42,310 nt of DNA from Chara braunii (lineage: Eukaryota > Streptophyta > Charophyceae > Charales > Characeae), in NCBI GenBank assembly GCA_003427395.1, contig BFEA01000003.1:8361333-8403642 (forward strand), in the 5' to 3' direction. Position numbers and translations under genes: made by a program. Below are positions 30,828 through 41,871 of the stretch, in pieces (within the stretch, counting starts at the first letter, position 1; each line of letters opens with the position of its first letter). The notes beneath the pieces are model-generated. The model saw only the letters and a list, made by a program, of their open reading frames with translations, did not search any database and had not been told where the DNA came from.

Positions 30828-31527
30828 CAGCTTTCTGGGGTTCTTAGAGCTAGAGCAGCATCCGACTTTCTTCTTTATTAGGATCTTCGACCTCAGAGAT
30901 GGTTGCACCTGGACTGACATCAATAGGGTTGCTCTGTTCTATGCTCTCAACTTGCAAATGCCAGAACGACGGTGGCCGGAGCTGGGGTGTTACCCTGTAA
31001 CCTGCCATGGCAGGAGCGCGAGGCCTTGTAGAGAGAACTGGGGTTTGCCGAGGGAGGAAGGCAATCCAGTGGCGAATTGGGGGGGGTGCCTTGACACCCT
31101 CTGGGGCCGGGGATAGTCTCCGGGGCGAGAAGAGGTCAGCTATGGTTGATGTTGTTTTGGAGGGTACTGTCTTTGAGTAGCAGTGTCCCAGTATAGGGAG
31201 GGCTAGGAGTTGCTCTCGGATTAGGAAGCCAGAATAGCTGATATAGCATAGTATTCACAATCCTTTAGTGGTGCAGTCAATTTCTTTAGAACTCTCAAAA
31301 AAAAAAAAGCATAATCATCTTCATCAATATTATCATCATCATTAGTATCATTATCTCATCAATATTATATTAAGCTTTCTGATGTTCTGGATTTTTTGGG
31401 CTGCATCGAGTTTTCTTCCACATCCGGGATATAGGATTTCAGGGATGGTTGAACCCGGACCGATAGCTGCAGAGTTGTTATTTTCTGTGCCCCTGTTTTG
31501 TCGACGCCAGAACGACGCAGGCCTGTG
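30828..31527 (+). repeat. Diverged ~546-bp duplication
   Basis: 30828-30980 aligns with 31374-31527. Both contain AGCTTTCTG, a GCATC...TTTCTTC segment, a GGATNTT..GA/TCAGNGATGGTTG segment, TGCAC/GAACC..GGAC, a GTTG(C/T)T..TTCT word and GCCAGAACGACG. Each is preceded by ATC-rich sequence (30300-30345 and 31311-31370), so the unit includes part of the satellite. No coding function is recognised. Confidence 0.65.
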
Positions 31528-33672
31528 ACGAACTGCTTCCTGAGCCCGTGCTATCTTTCGTACCCCTTTGGTTTGAATTTTTCTTGTATCATACCGACCC
31601 TGCAAGCACCCCGTTTGTTTTCTTGATTTCGGGCGCCGCGTTTTTGAGCCCCCATCTTCTGGAAGCTTTTGTGATTCTTCGGTTCTGCTTTTTTCTTTTA
31701 CAATCCGGGAAATGCATAGGAATTTACGCGCGCCTTAGCGAGCGCACTAGGAATTGGGCCCGACAGTTGGGAATTCCGGGATAAGCAGAACTTCGACGTA
31801 TCCTTTCTGTGAGTGAATGTTCTCGGTCGCTTTGGGGAAAACTCTCAGAATTTTGTAAGGATACGAAAAGGCGTAGGACCTTCTTTTCCCGCGTCATCCT
31901 TTTCGCGTGCGGATATGGTGATTTCAATTTTGAATTGGTTTAGGACATAGGCAAACTGTAACTGTTTCGGTGCCTTTTTCTTTTTCTTTTTGTTGACGGC
32001 GCCACGCACACGAAGCTTTCCTCCTCCCCCCCCCCCCCCCCCCCTTTCTCATCCTCCCTTCTCGCAACTGTTTTCTCTTTCTCTCTCCCGCTCTGATCGG
32101 TTGCGCGCCCATTTCCCTTTCTTGATCATCTGAATCTTGGACCCGTCTTGCGCTACTTCTCGCGCCCTATTTTTCCTTTCGAACGTGAATCGGAAGCCCG
32201 GTCGATCCTTCGATTACTCTCGCCCACCAATCAGACGCGTGGTACGATAGGATCTGCCTATTGCGCGACGAATCTGATTGGCGAAGCTCAGAGTCCTGAA
32301 GGATCAACATGGCTTCCGTAGCGCGCTCCTCGCCAAGTCTTCTCCTCCTGCTTCTTCTCTTACACTTCAATTTTCCCCCTGCTTTCTCTCTCCCTTGCCC
32401 CCCTTCTCGCCACTATAAATTTCGCAAACGCGCCCACAAATCTCTCTTACATTCTCGACTCCCAAGCCGGCTTCCGGGAAGCAGTGGCTAGGCAGAGTGT
32501 TTGGTGCGAGTCGGAAAGTCCTATCGGGCTGACGATAGGCTGGCCGGTTGCGCGCTTGATCGCCACGACAGACTGTGGGATCTGGGCGAACTGCGTCGAG
32601 TTTACTTCGGCGGGTGAGGATCGCAGTGGTGGGAGTTAGCACGCGACGACCGGGATCGTCGGTGCGGGCATGAGGATCGATGATTGGAGTTGAGTGGGTG
32701 GTTGGCCCGGGGCCGTATTGGAATTCACGGCAAATGCGCCTTTGTATCTCTGGCGTGAGTGTACGGCGGCAACGCCGAACTTCTTTTTTTTGGGATTTTG
32801 CCATCTCCTATCTCGACCTTCCTCCTCGTTTCTCTGTCTCTCTCCTTTATCTTTGAATGATGATGATGTGTCTTAATGCTTGTCCCTCTCATGAATGAGA
32901 ATGAATTTGTATGCTCTCCTGCGTGAAGAAAATTCTTCATGAACTCTTCCATTAGTTTCCTGGGTAATCCCCGGATGTCGAAGAATCGATCCTCGTGTCT
33001 TGTGAACAATGGATGCGTGTGTACAATTCCCTTGGTTGATTTCCAACCTGTGCACCCTCGTCATTTTCGCACCTTTCACAGTGAATGCATGTATGGAGGT
33101 GCTTGCCTTTTTGTATTGATTAGGCGCCTCGCTCGACGGGATTTTGTTCGAGAATGCAAGAGTGTTTAGATATGTAGTTTTGAAAGCACTGCGCATGTCA
33201 TCTGCCTTATGCTGCACGACATCTACAATCGATTTACAGGGCAGCCTCGAGAAACAAGGCGCCTGGGATCAACGCCGTGGTGGCTTACTAAACCTGAGTC
33301 GCGGGTCGGTCCCTCAGTTACCTGCATGATCCAGCTGATGAGTGTTTTCTCTCTCTCTCTCTCTCTCGTGTCGAAAAGAATTGATTGGTGGTTGTGCGAG
33401 TGTTTTCCCTTGATGACGTCCCGGGATTTTTGCCATTGATTGACATGTGGACTGACAAACGCCCTTCGATCGGGCGTCAGCCTCCCGTATCTCCCGTCTC
33501 AATGCGACCTTTTCCTTACGACGAGGAAAGGACACGTGTATGCGAGTGGGACGTACGAGAAGTTGTCGCACGGATCGGCAGACGATATCACTTCCCTCCA
33601 TAAAATCGTTGTTCAGGGTTCGTAGAGGTTGGGTTTGTCATTATCGATACACACTTTCCACCTTACTCGATA
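31528..33672. other. Unassigned sequence, possibly 5' LTR or leader of the downstream retrotransposon
   Basis: Because the candidate primer-binding site lies at 34209, the 5' LTR should be to its left, but without the 3' LTR its start cannot be fixed. Poly-C at about 32027-32044 and (TC)n at 33345-33367 are visible. A 60-codon frame at 32309 starts with a hydrophobic leucine run resembling a signal peptide, but it has no further support. Confidence 0.4.
32227..32420 (+). promoter_or_regulatory. Candidate promoter: inverted CCAAT boxes and TATA box
   Basis: CCAATCAGA at 32227-32235 is perfectly inverted as TCTGATTGG at 32273-32281, giving two CCAAT boxes in opposite orientation. CACTATAAAT with TATAAAT at 32414-32420 lies ~130 bp further on. 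The spacing is compatible with a pol II promoter, either the U3 of the retrotransposon LTR or a host gene. Inference from motifs only. Confidence 0.35.
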
Positions 33673-34169
33673 TTGTTGCCATTTAACGAGTTGATCGTCA
33701 TCCCGTGGATGGCAGTAGAACCCCACTGGCCTCGCACTCTATGCACCGAATGTCAATGCTTTGAGCGCTACGAATCCAAGGGTTTCCACTACCGCGTACG
33801 GAGTGAAGACGAACACAGAGAAAGAGCCACACGACTGAGACCCTCCACGTCGGACTCAGAACTGACCGGTGAACGACGTCGGGACTTAATACGAAGACGA
33901 GACACGCAAAGAATGCCGAAACCTTTTCGCTCTAAACGAATGGCCGTAGCACGGTGGGAAGTCCGACAATACTTTCTGGATTGAATTTGTATTTCTCCCT
34001 CCTTTTCGCGCCGAACTCCCGCACGAGTTTTGCGACGCGCGAAAATTGGTCGACTTACTTCATCGGACCAACACGGGGGATTTCAGTTTCGTCTATGTCC
34101 CCACACTCAATTTCCAAAAATCCTTGGCACACCCCATCTTGCTGTTTGTCCGGGCCCCTTTTCCGCACC
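33673..34169 (+). pseudogene. Coding-like region of unknown function upstream of gag
   Basis: The frame 33673-33984 contains an internal Met with MAVEPHWPRTLCTECQCF, a Cys-x2-Cys-x-Cys group, then a strongly basic region rich in Arg (RRDLIRRRDTQRMPKPFRSK). After its TGA a +1 frame continues with FVFLPPFRAELPHEFCDARK and GDFSFVYVPTLNFQKS to a TAG near 34169. The amino-acid texture looks like real but frameshifted protein. It lies just left of the primer-binding site, which is unusual; it could lie in the LTR, be a neighbouring gene remnant, or show that the primer site is misassigned. No family recognised. Confidence 0.35.
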
Positions 34170-34208
34170 TCTAGCACTCCGAACGGAAGACAGTATAGGG
34201 CGTGAGGT

Positions 34209-34221
34209 TGGTATCGGAGCC
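34209..34221 (+). promoter_or_regulatory. Candidate primer-binding site for initiator-Met tRNA
   Basis: TGGTATCGGAGCC differs at one position from the plant retrotransposon primer-binding site TGGTATCAGAGCC, complementary to the 3' end of tRNA-iMet. It lies 124 bp before the gag start. A perfect 14-bp palindrome CCGACACGTGTCGG (34220-34233), with a CACGTG G-box core, begins at its end. Confidence 0.65.
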
Positions 34222-34344
34222 GACACGTGTCGGTTCTGATGATAGTAAGTCGAGCTGGCGAGAGGTAGAAGAAGTCCCCCACCCGCTCGTCGAGATCGTC
34301 CACTGACCAGATCTATATCTGGTGCGGCTATACCGGCTATACCA

Positions 34345-36996
34345 ATGGTAGACGGTAATAGGGTGATGGTTAGCATTCCTGCCCCCTTCCCCTTCTTCCC
34401 TAACCATACCCACCCCGAAGCATGGGCGAAAGCCGTCGAAGCTCAAGGATACAGCGCGGGTGATCTTCTTCGCGTTCTTACCTTGGTACTTCGTTATACG
34501 GCGCATGACTGGTTCAGAAAGCACACATGGGTAAATTGGAATAGTTTCAAACAAGCGTTCTTGGCCCAATTCAATATGGTCAGTGAAGATGCCGCGTGGT
34601 ACGTACCCAAGGGTCGTCCGCAAGGACCTGGGGAATTGCTGCCTGATTTCGTGGATCGATTTCAAACCACGTTGGATAAATCCGGGCGAGATGAGAAATC
34701 CGCTCGAGATTTGTTCATCGATCATCTGCGAAGTCCGATGTTGAAAGGGAAGTTACAGAAAAAGGTTCCCCCGAAAACTCACCCGTTGTCGGCTATCATC
34801 GCTAAAGCCCTCGAGTTGGACCTGGCCGATACAAAGAAATATATCAGTCAGGGAGACGAAGACATCACAGATACGATACAGGATGTAGCAGCTAAAAGAC
34901 GATCGTGGTTATGGGCGGTAGAACGGTTTTATCCCCATGACCTCCCCGACAGGACAGCCTCTGATATCCCGTTAGCTTCGTCGTCTTTGCCTCCAATGAA
35001 TCCACAGGTGGCAGCAATTAAAAGCAGAATCCCCAACGATTCTCCCTCTCAGGCCGTAACAAACTTACATCTTGCACAAATGATCCGTACGGCCACCACC
35101 AAGCAATCTGAATGGATGAGCAACCTGGTTCAAATGCAGGCAGCTCACATGGAGCGGATGGAACAGATAATGAGCAGACTAATTAAGCCCAACCCGGCCC
35201 TTGCTCGAATTGCTCCTGTGTCATTTCCCCTCTTGCCTGCCCCGCCTACACCTGGGTACGCCCCACAGTTTCCTTACCCCACTAATCCAGCAGGAAAGGT
35301 CGAGTGTTTTAACTGCAAACAGCCCGGACACTTTGCCCGAGACTGTCCACAACCGAAACGTAATCAACCTCCACCAGCCGCGGCCCCTGTAGCTCTGAAC
35401 CAAGGACGAGTGGTTGCACTGATGGACACGGCCCAAGGAGGGAAACTACTTGTTGCATATAAGCAACCCTCCTCCTCAACGACAGTTGCTTCAACCTCGG
35501 GAGCTTCTTCCTCCTCCGACGCTGCTGACGTGGTCGATCCACTCGAGTACCTTCATCTCGTCGACATGGTCGGAGCGATCCGATCGGCCCATGATGATCT
35601 TGAATGGGTCGATCGCGAATCCAATCCCGGTCCACAGTTTCAGATGGGAGAATTTGATGTATTACGAGCGCTTAAGCAACTGGATATCCGTGTTTCGATC
35701 CCGGTGGGGCATTTGCTCACCATCTCCGAAGCTGCAAATGATAAGCTCCTGCAACATTGCCAGAAAAACCAAAAGCGCTTCACGTACCAGCGAGTACAAC
35801 GAATGTTGAAGAAGAAGGAAGGAGGCGAGGAGTTTGCACCACCTGAACCTGAAACAGGAGAACCCGAAGCAGCACGAGTAGCTGAGATTTCGTTAATAGA
35901 GAAGGATCACTTCGTACGAGCTCGACCAGTGCTGTGGAAAAGCGCTGGGTGCGATTGTGAAGTTTGGGGCAAACCATTTAACGCCCTTATCCATACTGGG
36001 TCTTCCGCAGTGGCCATATCCTTAGATACAGTAAGAAAGACTGGACGACTCGGGTTCATTCTTCCTCAATCTGCCAAAGACAATTATGTCTCTGCCGACG
36101 AGGAAGCAATGAACATCGTTGGTATTCGTGAGAATGTGGCTGTGAAGGTCGGACGAGTACACGTCCTTGTTAACGCGCTAGTGATAGATGTGCGCTCCTA
36201 GTCTGTGTTGTTAGGATTACCTTGGGTGATGGCGGTAGGTGCTCGTCTGCATTTCGACTCTAAACAACTCGTGCTCACGCAAACTGGGGGAAAGCCTCAG
36301 ACTGTCCCCTTGCGGATTTCCACCCGGACGGTAAAACAAACTCCTAACTCTGCCCAAGTAGGGATGATTGAAGGTTTCGATTCCGAGGAACCTTCCTCCT
36401 CGGACATCAGTAGCGGAATCGGGGAACATGTGTATGAAGAAGAAATGCCTAATGAGGATGAATGGAAGCACCTGGTCGAACTCGTCGAGCACGAAATCCC
36501 TGAAGAGTTTCGAGTGTGCCCCAGAGTTGCCCGAAGCTTCCACGTGGATTCGGAAGGCAGCACGCTCGCGCCTCTGGAAACCCGGATCAGTCCCTCCACC
36601 CTCCTCGGGGAACCCATCCTGCAAGTATCTGACCTAGCAGATGATTTGGAACCCCCTCGCACCTTGTACGAAGGAGCGCTTTCCTTACGAGCACGCTACC
36701 AACAGACAGAACAATATGTAGATGTTTGTGTTTTCCCACCAAGATCTTTGCTAACAGTGGGAGCGACTATCGCTTTGATTAAACAAGAGGCCGAAGCACC
36801 GGTAGGCGACGTACCTGATCTAATGCAGGAGATGGCGGATCTAACAGGACTAACTGTGGAAAAAACATCGGCCGGTTCAGAGACTGATGCTGAAGCCAAG
36901 GAAACCGAAATGATCAGCCCTGCTGAATCGCAGATGATTGCGACTGTCTTCTCTGTTCGCACCAGCAGTTCCATTTTTTCCAGTGTCCATGAGTGA
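34345..36996 (+). pseudogene. gag: Gag-protease of the Ty3/gypsy element
   Basis: Gag forms the virus-like particle that packages element RNA; the protease matures the polyprotein. Residues about 45-170 match a retrotransposon Gag capsid domain (AHDWFRKHTWVNWNSFKQAF, then ELLPDFVDRFQTTLDKSGRD). Residues 321-334 form a CCHC zinc knuckle (C321, C324, H329, C334) in CFNCKQPGHFARDC. The protease starts near residue 540. Its catalytic Asp-Thr-Gly reads ALIHTGSSAVAIS, with His at residue 550 in place of Asp, so it should be inactive. A TAG at 36199-36201 interrupts just before the protease C-terminal VLLGLPWVMAVGA, which continues in the same frame to a TGA at 36994-36996. The 36370-36990 part is acidic linker. 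The start is the first ATG after the primer site. Confidence 0.85.
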
Positions 36997-38463
36997 CAGG
37001 AAAAGCCGGCTTATTGGGTCAACATATCTCTTCAGATCCTTGGACGACCAACAATCTCCCTCCCAAACCACGTCCCCACCAAACTCCAAAAGTCGCTAAT
37101 TAATGGCTACGTGGAGGTATTGAGTGTGCGCGATAATGATATCGGCCTAACGAACGTGATTGAACATGCCATTCTCACGGGGGATCACCCACCCATTAGC
37201 TGCGTTCCTTATAGGTACTCACCAGCTGAAAGAACGGCTGGTTTTCAGCGGATCAAAGAATTCGAAGCTAATGGATGAATCGAACCCGCTATAGGACCAT
37301 GGTCCTTTCTCGTAGTGATTGTGCCAAAAAAGGCCGGAGGGATTCGCATATGCATTGATTATCGAAAATTGAATGATATCACGATCAAAGATGTGTACCC
37401 CCTCCCCCGGATTGATGAATTGCTGGATGCGATTGAGAGTGCTCGATTTTTCAGCAAGTTTGATGTTCGCTATGGGTTCCATCATCTTCTTGTTTGAAAA
37501 GAAGATCGCCCGAAGACTGCGTTCGTACTCTTCCAAGGTACGTGGCAGTGGATTCGATGCAATACCCCCGCAACTTTTCAGCGAGCTATGAACATGGCCT
37601 TTCAGAACTTTGTGCGGAAGACTCGTCTGACACAGAGTATCATCAACTACTGCGTGATTGTGTACATGGATGACATCTTGGTGTATTCGAGTTCCTACGA
37701 AGGGCACGTACAACACATCGAATGGGCGTTGCATGCGTTACGAGATGCTGGTTTCAAGGTGGCGTTCGAGAAGTGCCAGTTTTTTCTTACCACCATTTTC
37801 TTCCTTGGACACGTGGTAACAGACCAGGGACTTAGACCGGAGCCGCAGAAGGTGGCAGCTGTCAGAGATGCGCCGGTGCCTACGACTATTACGCAGGTTC
37901 GCGCCTTTCTGGGCCTGGCCTCGTACTACCGAAGGTTTATCAAGGGCTTCGCGGTGATTGCGGGACCCCTTACGAATCTGCTGCGAAAGGACCAGCCGTT
38001 GATCTGGACGCCGGAGTGTGATCGAGCGTTTTCATAACTCAAGGCCGCCTTCATTTCGGCCCCGGTCCTTATAAGGCCGGATCCCGAAAAGCCTTTTGTC
38101 CTCATTACTGACTGGCAGCCAGAGGCAATTTCGGCGATTTTGGCCCAGGTGGGACCAAGCGGACTCGAGAACGTGGTGGAGTATACGTCCAAATCGGTGC
38201 CCGCCTACAAGCGTAACTACGCTGCTCCAATAGGAGAATGCTACGCGGCTCTCTGGGGAATCAGTCACTTTCGAGCTTACTTGTATGGGCGGAAGTTCAC
38301 ATTGGTAACCGATCATGAGCCTCTGCTAGCCCTTTAGAAATCTAAGGATTACTCGGGCATGATCGGGCGATGGGCAACGGTGCCGCAGAGCATGGACTTT
38401 GACATTCGTCACCGGAAACATGAAAGGCACGAGAATGCGGACGGATTGACACGACTGCACTGA
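36997..38463 (+). pseudogene. pol: Reverse transcriptase-RNase H of the Ty3/gypsy element
   Basis: This makes cDNA from the element RNA and removes the RNA strand. It is in the same frame as gag. Landmarks: CVPYRYSPAE before the RT; WSFLVVIVPKKAGGIRICID and YRKLNDITIKDVYPLPRIDE (fingers); ARFFSKFDVRYGFHHL (motif A); CVIVYMDDILVYSS with the YMDD box at 37663-37674; FEKCQFF...FLGHVV; and FLGLASYYRRFIKGFAVIAGPLTNLL. RNase H follows: PFVLITDWQPEAISAILAQ, where the expected first catalytic Asp is at ITD, then GECYAALWGISHFRAYLYGR and VTDHEPLLAL. In-frame stops at 37276, 37495, 38035, 38335 and 38461 break it into pieces; no frameshift is needed across the region. Confidence 0.9.
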
Positions 38464-38584
38464 CCTGAGAAGGTTTCAAAGAATGAGGAGGTGATTTCGT
38501 GGAACGAGCCAAAGAAGGAGAACGGACCTTGGTACGGCCAAGTGGAGATCCTGTCAAATGAGTAAGTGACACGGGGTCCATTTT

Positions 38585-40226
38585 TTGTCCTGCCCCCTTC
38601 TGCAATCTCGGTCCCGACTCTCCCTCTCTGCCATCATGACTACCCCACCCGTCTCTGCGACCCCCTCTTCTCCTACTAATTTTGCCCCTCTCACCTCCTC
38701 CGCTTTCTTTGCCACCCTCCCTGATAAATTCTGTTATTTTTGCACGTGTATTGCACGGGTTTATGGGGTTGACTGTCATCCTTTCGAAACCGAGTTTGTC
38801 GATTGGGTAGAATGTGCCGCGTGTGTCAATCGTGCGCACGGGACCTGTGTTCGCTATCGGACGAGTAGCAAGGAGTGGAGGTGCCCCCTGTGTAGAACGG
38901 CCAAACTTCCCACGGAGGTTCGATTCGAGGCCGCCTGAGCGGACGGACCTGAATATGACGAGAAATATCGTCGGGCGGAGGTGTGGACCGATAAAATTTT
39001 ATTAGCTAAATAAGCGGGATTACCGTCGGGTCACCTCACCAAACATGACAGACGTAGGGCTACCAAAAGATCTCGGGACTATCGATGGATCAACGGTCAT
39101 TTAGAGAAGCGTAAAACTGACGGATCGGGTTCGTGGTTGACAGTTCCTCATTCATTCCAGAGATATGATTGGACCCGATCTGCTCACGAAGAGCAGACCG
39201 CTCATTTCGCGATACGTGTCACGGAGGCAACTATAGACCAGAACCGATGGTTCTGGTCCAATATACGAGATGAAGTCAGATATGGTGTCGCCAACTGTAT
39301 GGTTTGTGCCGCTGATTGCGCCCCAATACGGGGACCAAACACGATAGTACCAATGGAAGTAGAACGCCCCTTCCAGCGAGTCAGTATGGACACGACAGAT
39401 ATTGACGTGCCACCTAGCCCAAACCGCTGCGAATATTTTATCCTCTTAGTATTAATAGATCATTTTTCCAAGTACATCGAGGTCTACCCCTGCAAGAACC
39501 GCAAGGCTGCAGAAATAGCCACGAACATCGATCGGTTCCTCTATACCCATCTAGATACGGAGGAAATTCTGGCCGATAATGGGTCCGAATTCAAAAGGCG
39601 AAGTAGAGGAACTGCTTGCGCGAAGGGGCATCACGCTCCGACATACGGCGCCCCAAGTGTCTAAGTCGAACGGGTTGGCCGAAAATGCCAACCGTATGAT
39701 TAAAACCGCTCTTCGCAGGAATTTAGCGGCACATGACACGCGTTCGTGGCCCGAGATCGTGTATCAGATCGTCGGAATTCGCCGGGCCACCCCTTATGAG
39801 TCCACGGGGTTCACCCCCTTTCAGCTTCGCACTAATAGCCTCCCCTGTGTCGACTACCGGGGTAACTCGGAAATTGCCGAAGCAGGGGGCAGAGACACGC
39901 GTGCCGCCCTCAAGGCTAAGGCCAAAAGGTATACCGATTTAATGGAACGGGCCGTCCCAAAGCTAGCCCGAAAAAAACAGAGGATGACCGATCTGGCCCA
40001 CGGTAGGCAGGTCCGTAGCTACGAGGCTCGAAATGGAAATGCTGGGCCCCAACATCAATATAAATTAGGGGACCTAGTGCAGGTTCGTAAATGTGCATGC
40101 GACCGGAAACTCGCTCCCAAGTTTTCTGGTTGTTTTCGCGTTGTCGAGCTCGGACCGAACGACGCCAACAGAGTGTGCATCGCGCCCGAGGCTAGTGCCA
40201 GCCATTGCTCTGTCCCCATCGTCTGA
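38585..40226 (+). pseudogene. PHD finger-integrase of the Ty3/gypsy element
   Basis: Integrase inserts the cDNA into the genome. This frame is offset from RNase H. ATGs lie at 38585 and 38636. The first ~117 codons hold a C4HC3 PHD finger: CYFC, then 24 residues, CAAC, x4, His, x2, Cys, x11, CPLC, with the usual Trp two residues before the last pair (EWRCPLC). After a TGA at 38936 and a TAA near 39007 the same frame continues into the integrase zinc domain (SAHEEQTAHFAI...CMVC) and the DDE core (VSMDTTDI, ILADNGSEF). A frameshift in an A4 run near 39593-39596 shifts to the frame opening at 39579, where SNGLAENANRMIKTAL carries the catalytic Glu. The C-terminal module YKLGDLVQVR...PKFSGCFRVVEL resembles GPY/F. 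No chromodomain follows. PHD fingers bind histone H3 tails; a targeting role is inference. Confidence 0.8.
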
Positions 40227-40333
40227 CATACCTCCTACCTCCGACCTCTCCCTCCCTCTGATCTTCCCCCTTCTTCCTCCTCCGAAGGCGAGGAGAACGA
40301 CGACAATCTAACTCTCTCTCCGCTCTCTCCCTC

Positions 40334-41871
40334 GTGCCCTTCGTCTTCCTCTCCGTCCTCGCCATGAGCTTCATCACGGAGCGGGCTCTCGATGATCAAC
40401 TGTTGCAGCCACGTGGCCACATCTCGGAAATTCGGCAAGTTCGTCATCCACGGCTTAATACGGATCTTCGACGTCTGACGCAGTTCTTCTGCGACGTGGG
40501 TGTGTGTGCAGCCGCCGCGTTTCAATTCGAAGGGAGTCGACAGGCAGTAGTATTAGCGGAGGTGGTAGCGGTACATCGGCGGGCGGCTCCCGGAACGAGC
40601 CACGTCACCACGGTCGCGGCTTTCAGCGGCGACATCAGTACGGTCAATCCACTGTGGCATACCACGATCTTGACCTCGCTGCGAGAGTGGACGGAACAGG
40701 TGTCCAACGTGTGGCAGCACGGTCTTGCACGACCAGGGCACAATCTCATCCCGACCTTTGCACCTGATCTTGACGGGGTCCGCCTCTCTCCATGCGAGCC
40801 AGCGGTTGCGATCCCCACCCTCGTTGCTTTCCCACGCCCCCTATGAACCACGCCGCCCCCCTCGCTCCTCTCTCCATCTTCCGTCTCCCCTCTCTTTTCC
40901 CTACCTTCTGGCAGTCCGATCTTCATCCTCATCTTTCCCTCTCGATCGAACCCCTTTCCGTCCCGCTTCTTAATCTCGGGCATTGGCGACTTTGGCGCGA
41001 GACCTTGGTCGAACTGTCCATGTGTTTGGCTCGAGTGCAGGTGACGTGGATGCGGACCAGCTAGCATCCCGCGTGGCTCGAAAATATGGAATTGTTGATC
41101 GTACAGGCTTGGAGGACTAACGTGGAGGGTGATCTCCTTGGTTTTCTCTTCGGATCGGTGCGGTCGGGACATCGCCAGCTAATCGCTCAAGAACTCATCA
41201 CGCCGATTGTGCAACTGGCGGACGATCTCTCTCCTGACATCGTTTCGCAAAGCGACGACAGCCCCGCTACGCATGTACTCACGCGAACATTGGATCCGAA
41301 TCTTCAGTGGAGTGCATGTTTGGAAGAGCCTGGGGACGAAGACTCTCTACCGTCACGGTAGGAGTATCTGAAGCCATACGGCATCATCAATCACGCTCTC
41401 TATCCGAAGGCGGAGGAGGTGGTGATAGAAGAAGAGGAAAGTGACGACGACGAGGAGACATCGGAAGAGGGAAGCTATAGCGAGTATAGCAAGGGCGAGC
41501 AGAGCGAAGAAGAAGAAGAAGAGGAAGAAGAAACAGGGTCTGACTGGGAAGCCTTGCTGGAGGAAGCGATGCGTACTGGCACGGAGGCGGAAGATCCTGA
41601 GGAAGCACGCAAACGAGAAGAAATTGCCACCGGGAAACGCCAACTGGAGTTCGCCGGAGGAGCAAGCCTGCATATCGGTGACGATCCGACCAAGGATCCG
41701 GAGCCGCCGAAGCGTGAAGATGGCAACCCAGCAGCCGCCACCCCAAGCACCTCACGACGGAGACGGAGTCGATCCTCCTCCCCCTCCAGCCCCACCCGTC
41801 CCCCAGTTCGTCCACGTACCGATGCGGGGGATAGGCCTTCGTCCACGGACATTATCTCACCGTCCCCTTGA
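40334..41871 (+). pseudogene. Additional ORF downstream of integrase (ORF3), unknown function
   Basis: 40334-40846 is open for 170 codons (second Met: MSFITERALDDQLLQPRGHI) with RRLTQFFCDVGVCAAAAF and LREWTEQVSNVWQHGLARPG segments. A shift near 40800 leads into another frame that runs from about 40792 to 41871 with TAG stops at 41062 and 41359. It contains LNLGHWRLWRETLVELSMCL, MELLIVQAWRTNVEGDLLGF and HVLTRTLDPNLQWSACLEEP, then a very acidic Glu/Asp tract (41419-41560) and an Arg/Ser-rich Pro tail. No transmembrane span or envelope feature is seen, and no family is recognised. The position after integrase is where envelope-like or other accessory ORFs occur in some plant Ty3 elements. Whether it belongs to the element is inference. 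Confidence 0.5.

Noticed and set aside
32309-32491. Short ORF with a signal-peptide-like leucine run
   Set aside because: It overlaps the candidate TATA box, is only 60 codons, and has no continuing exon that I can support.
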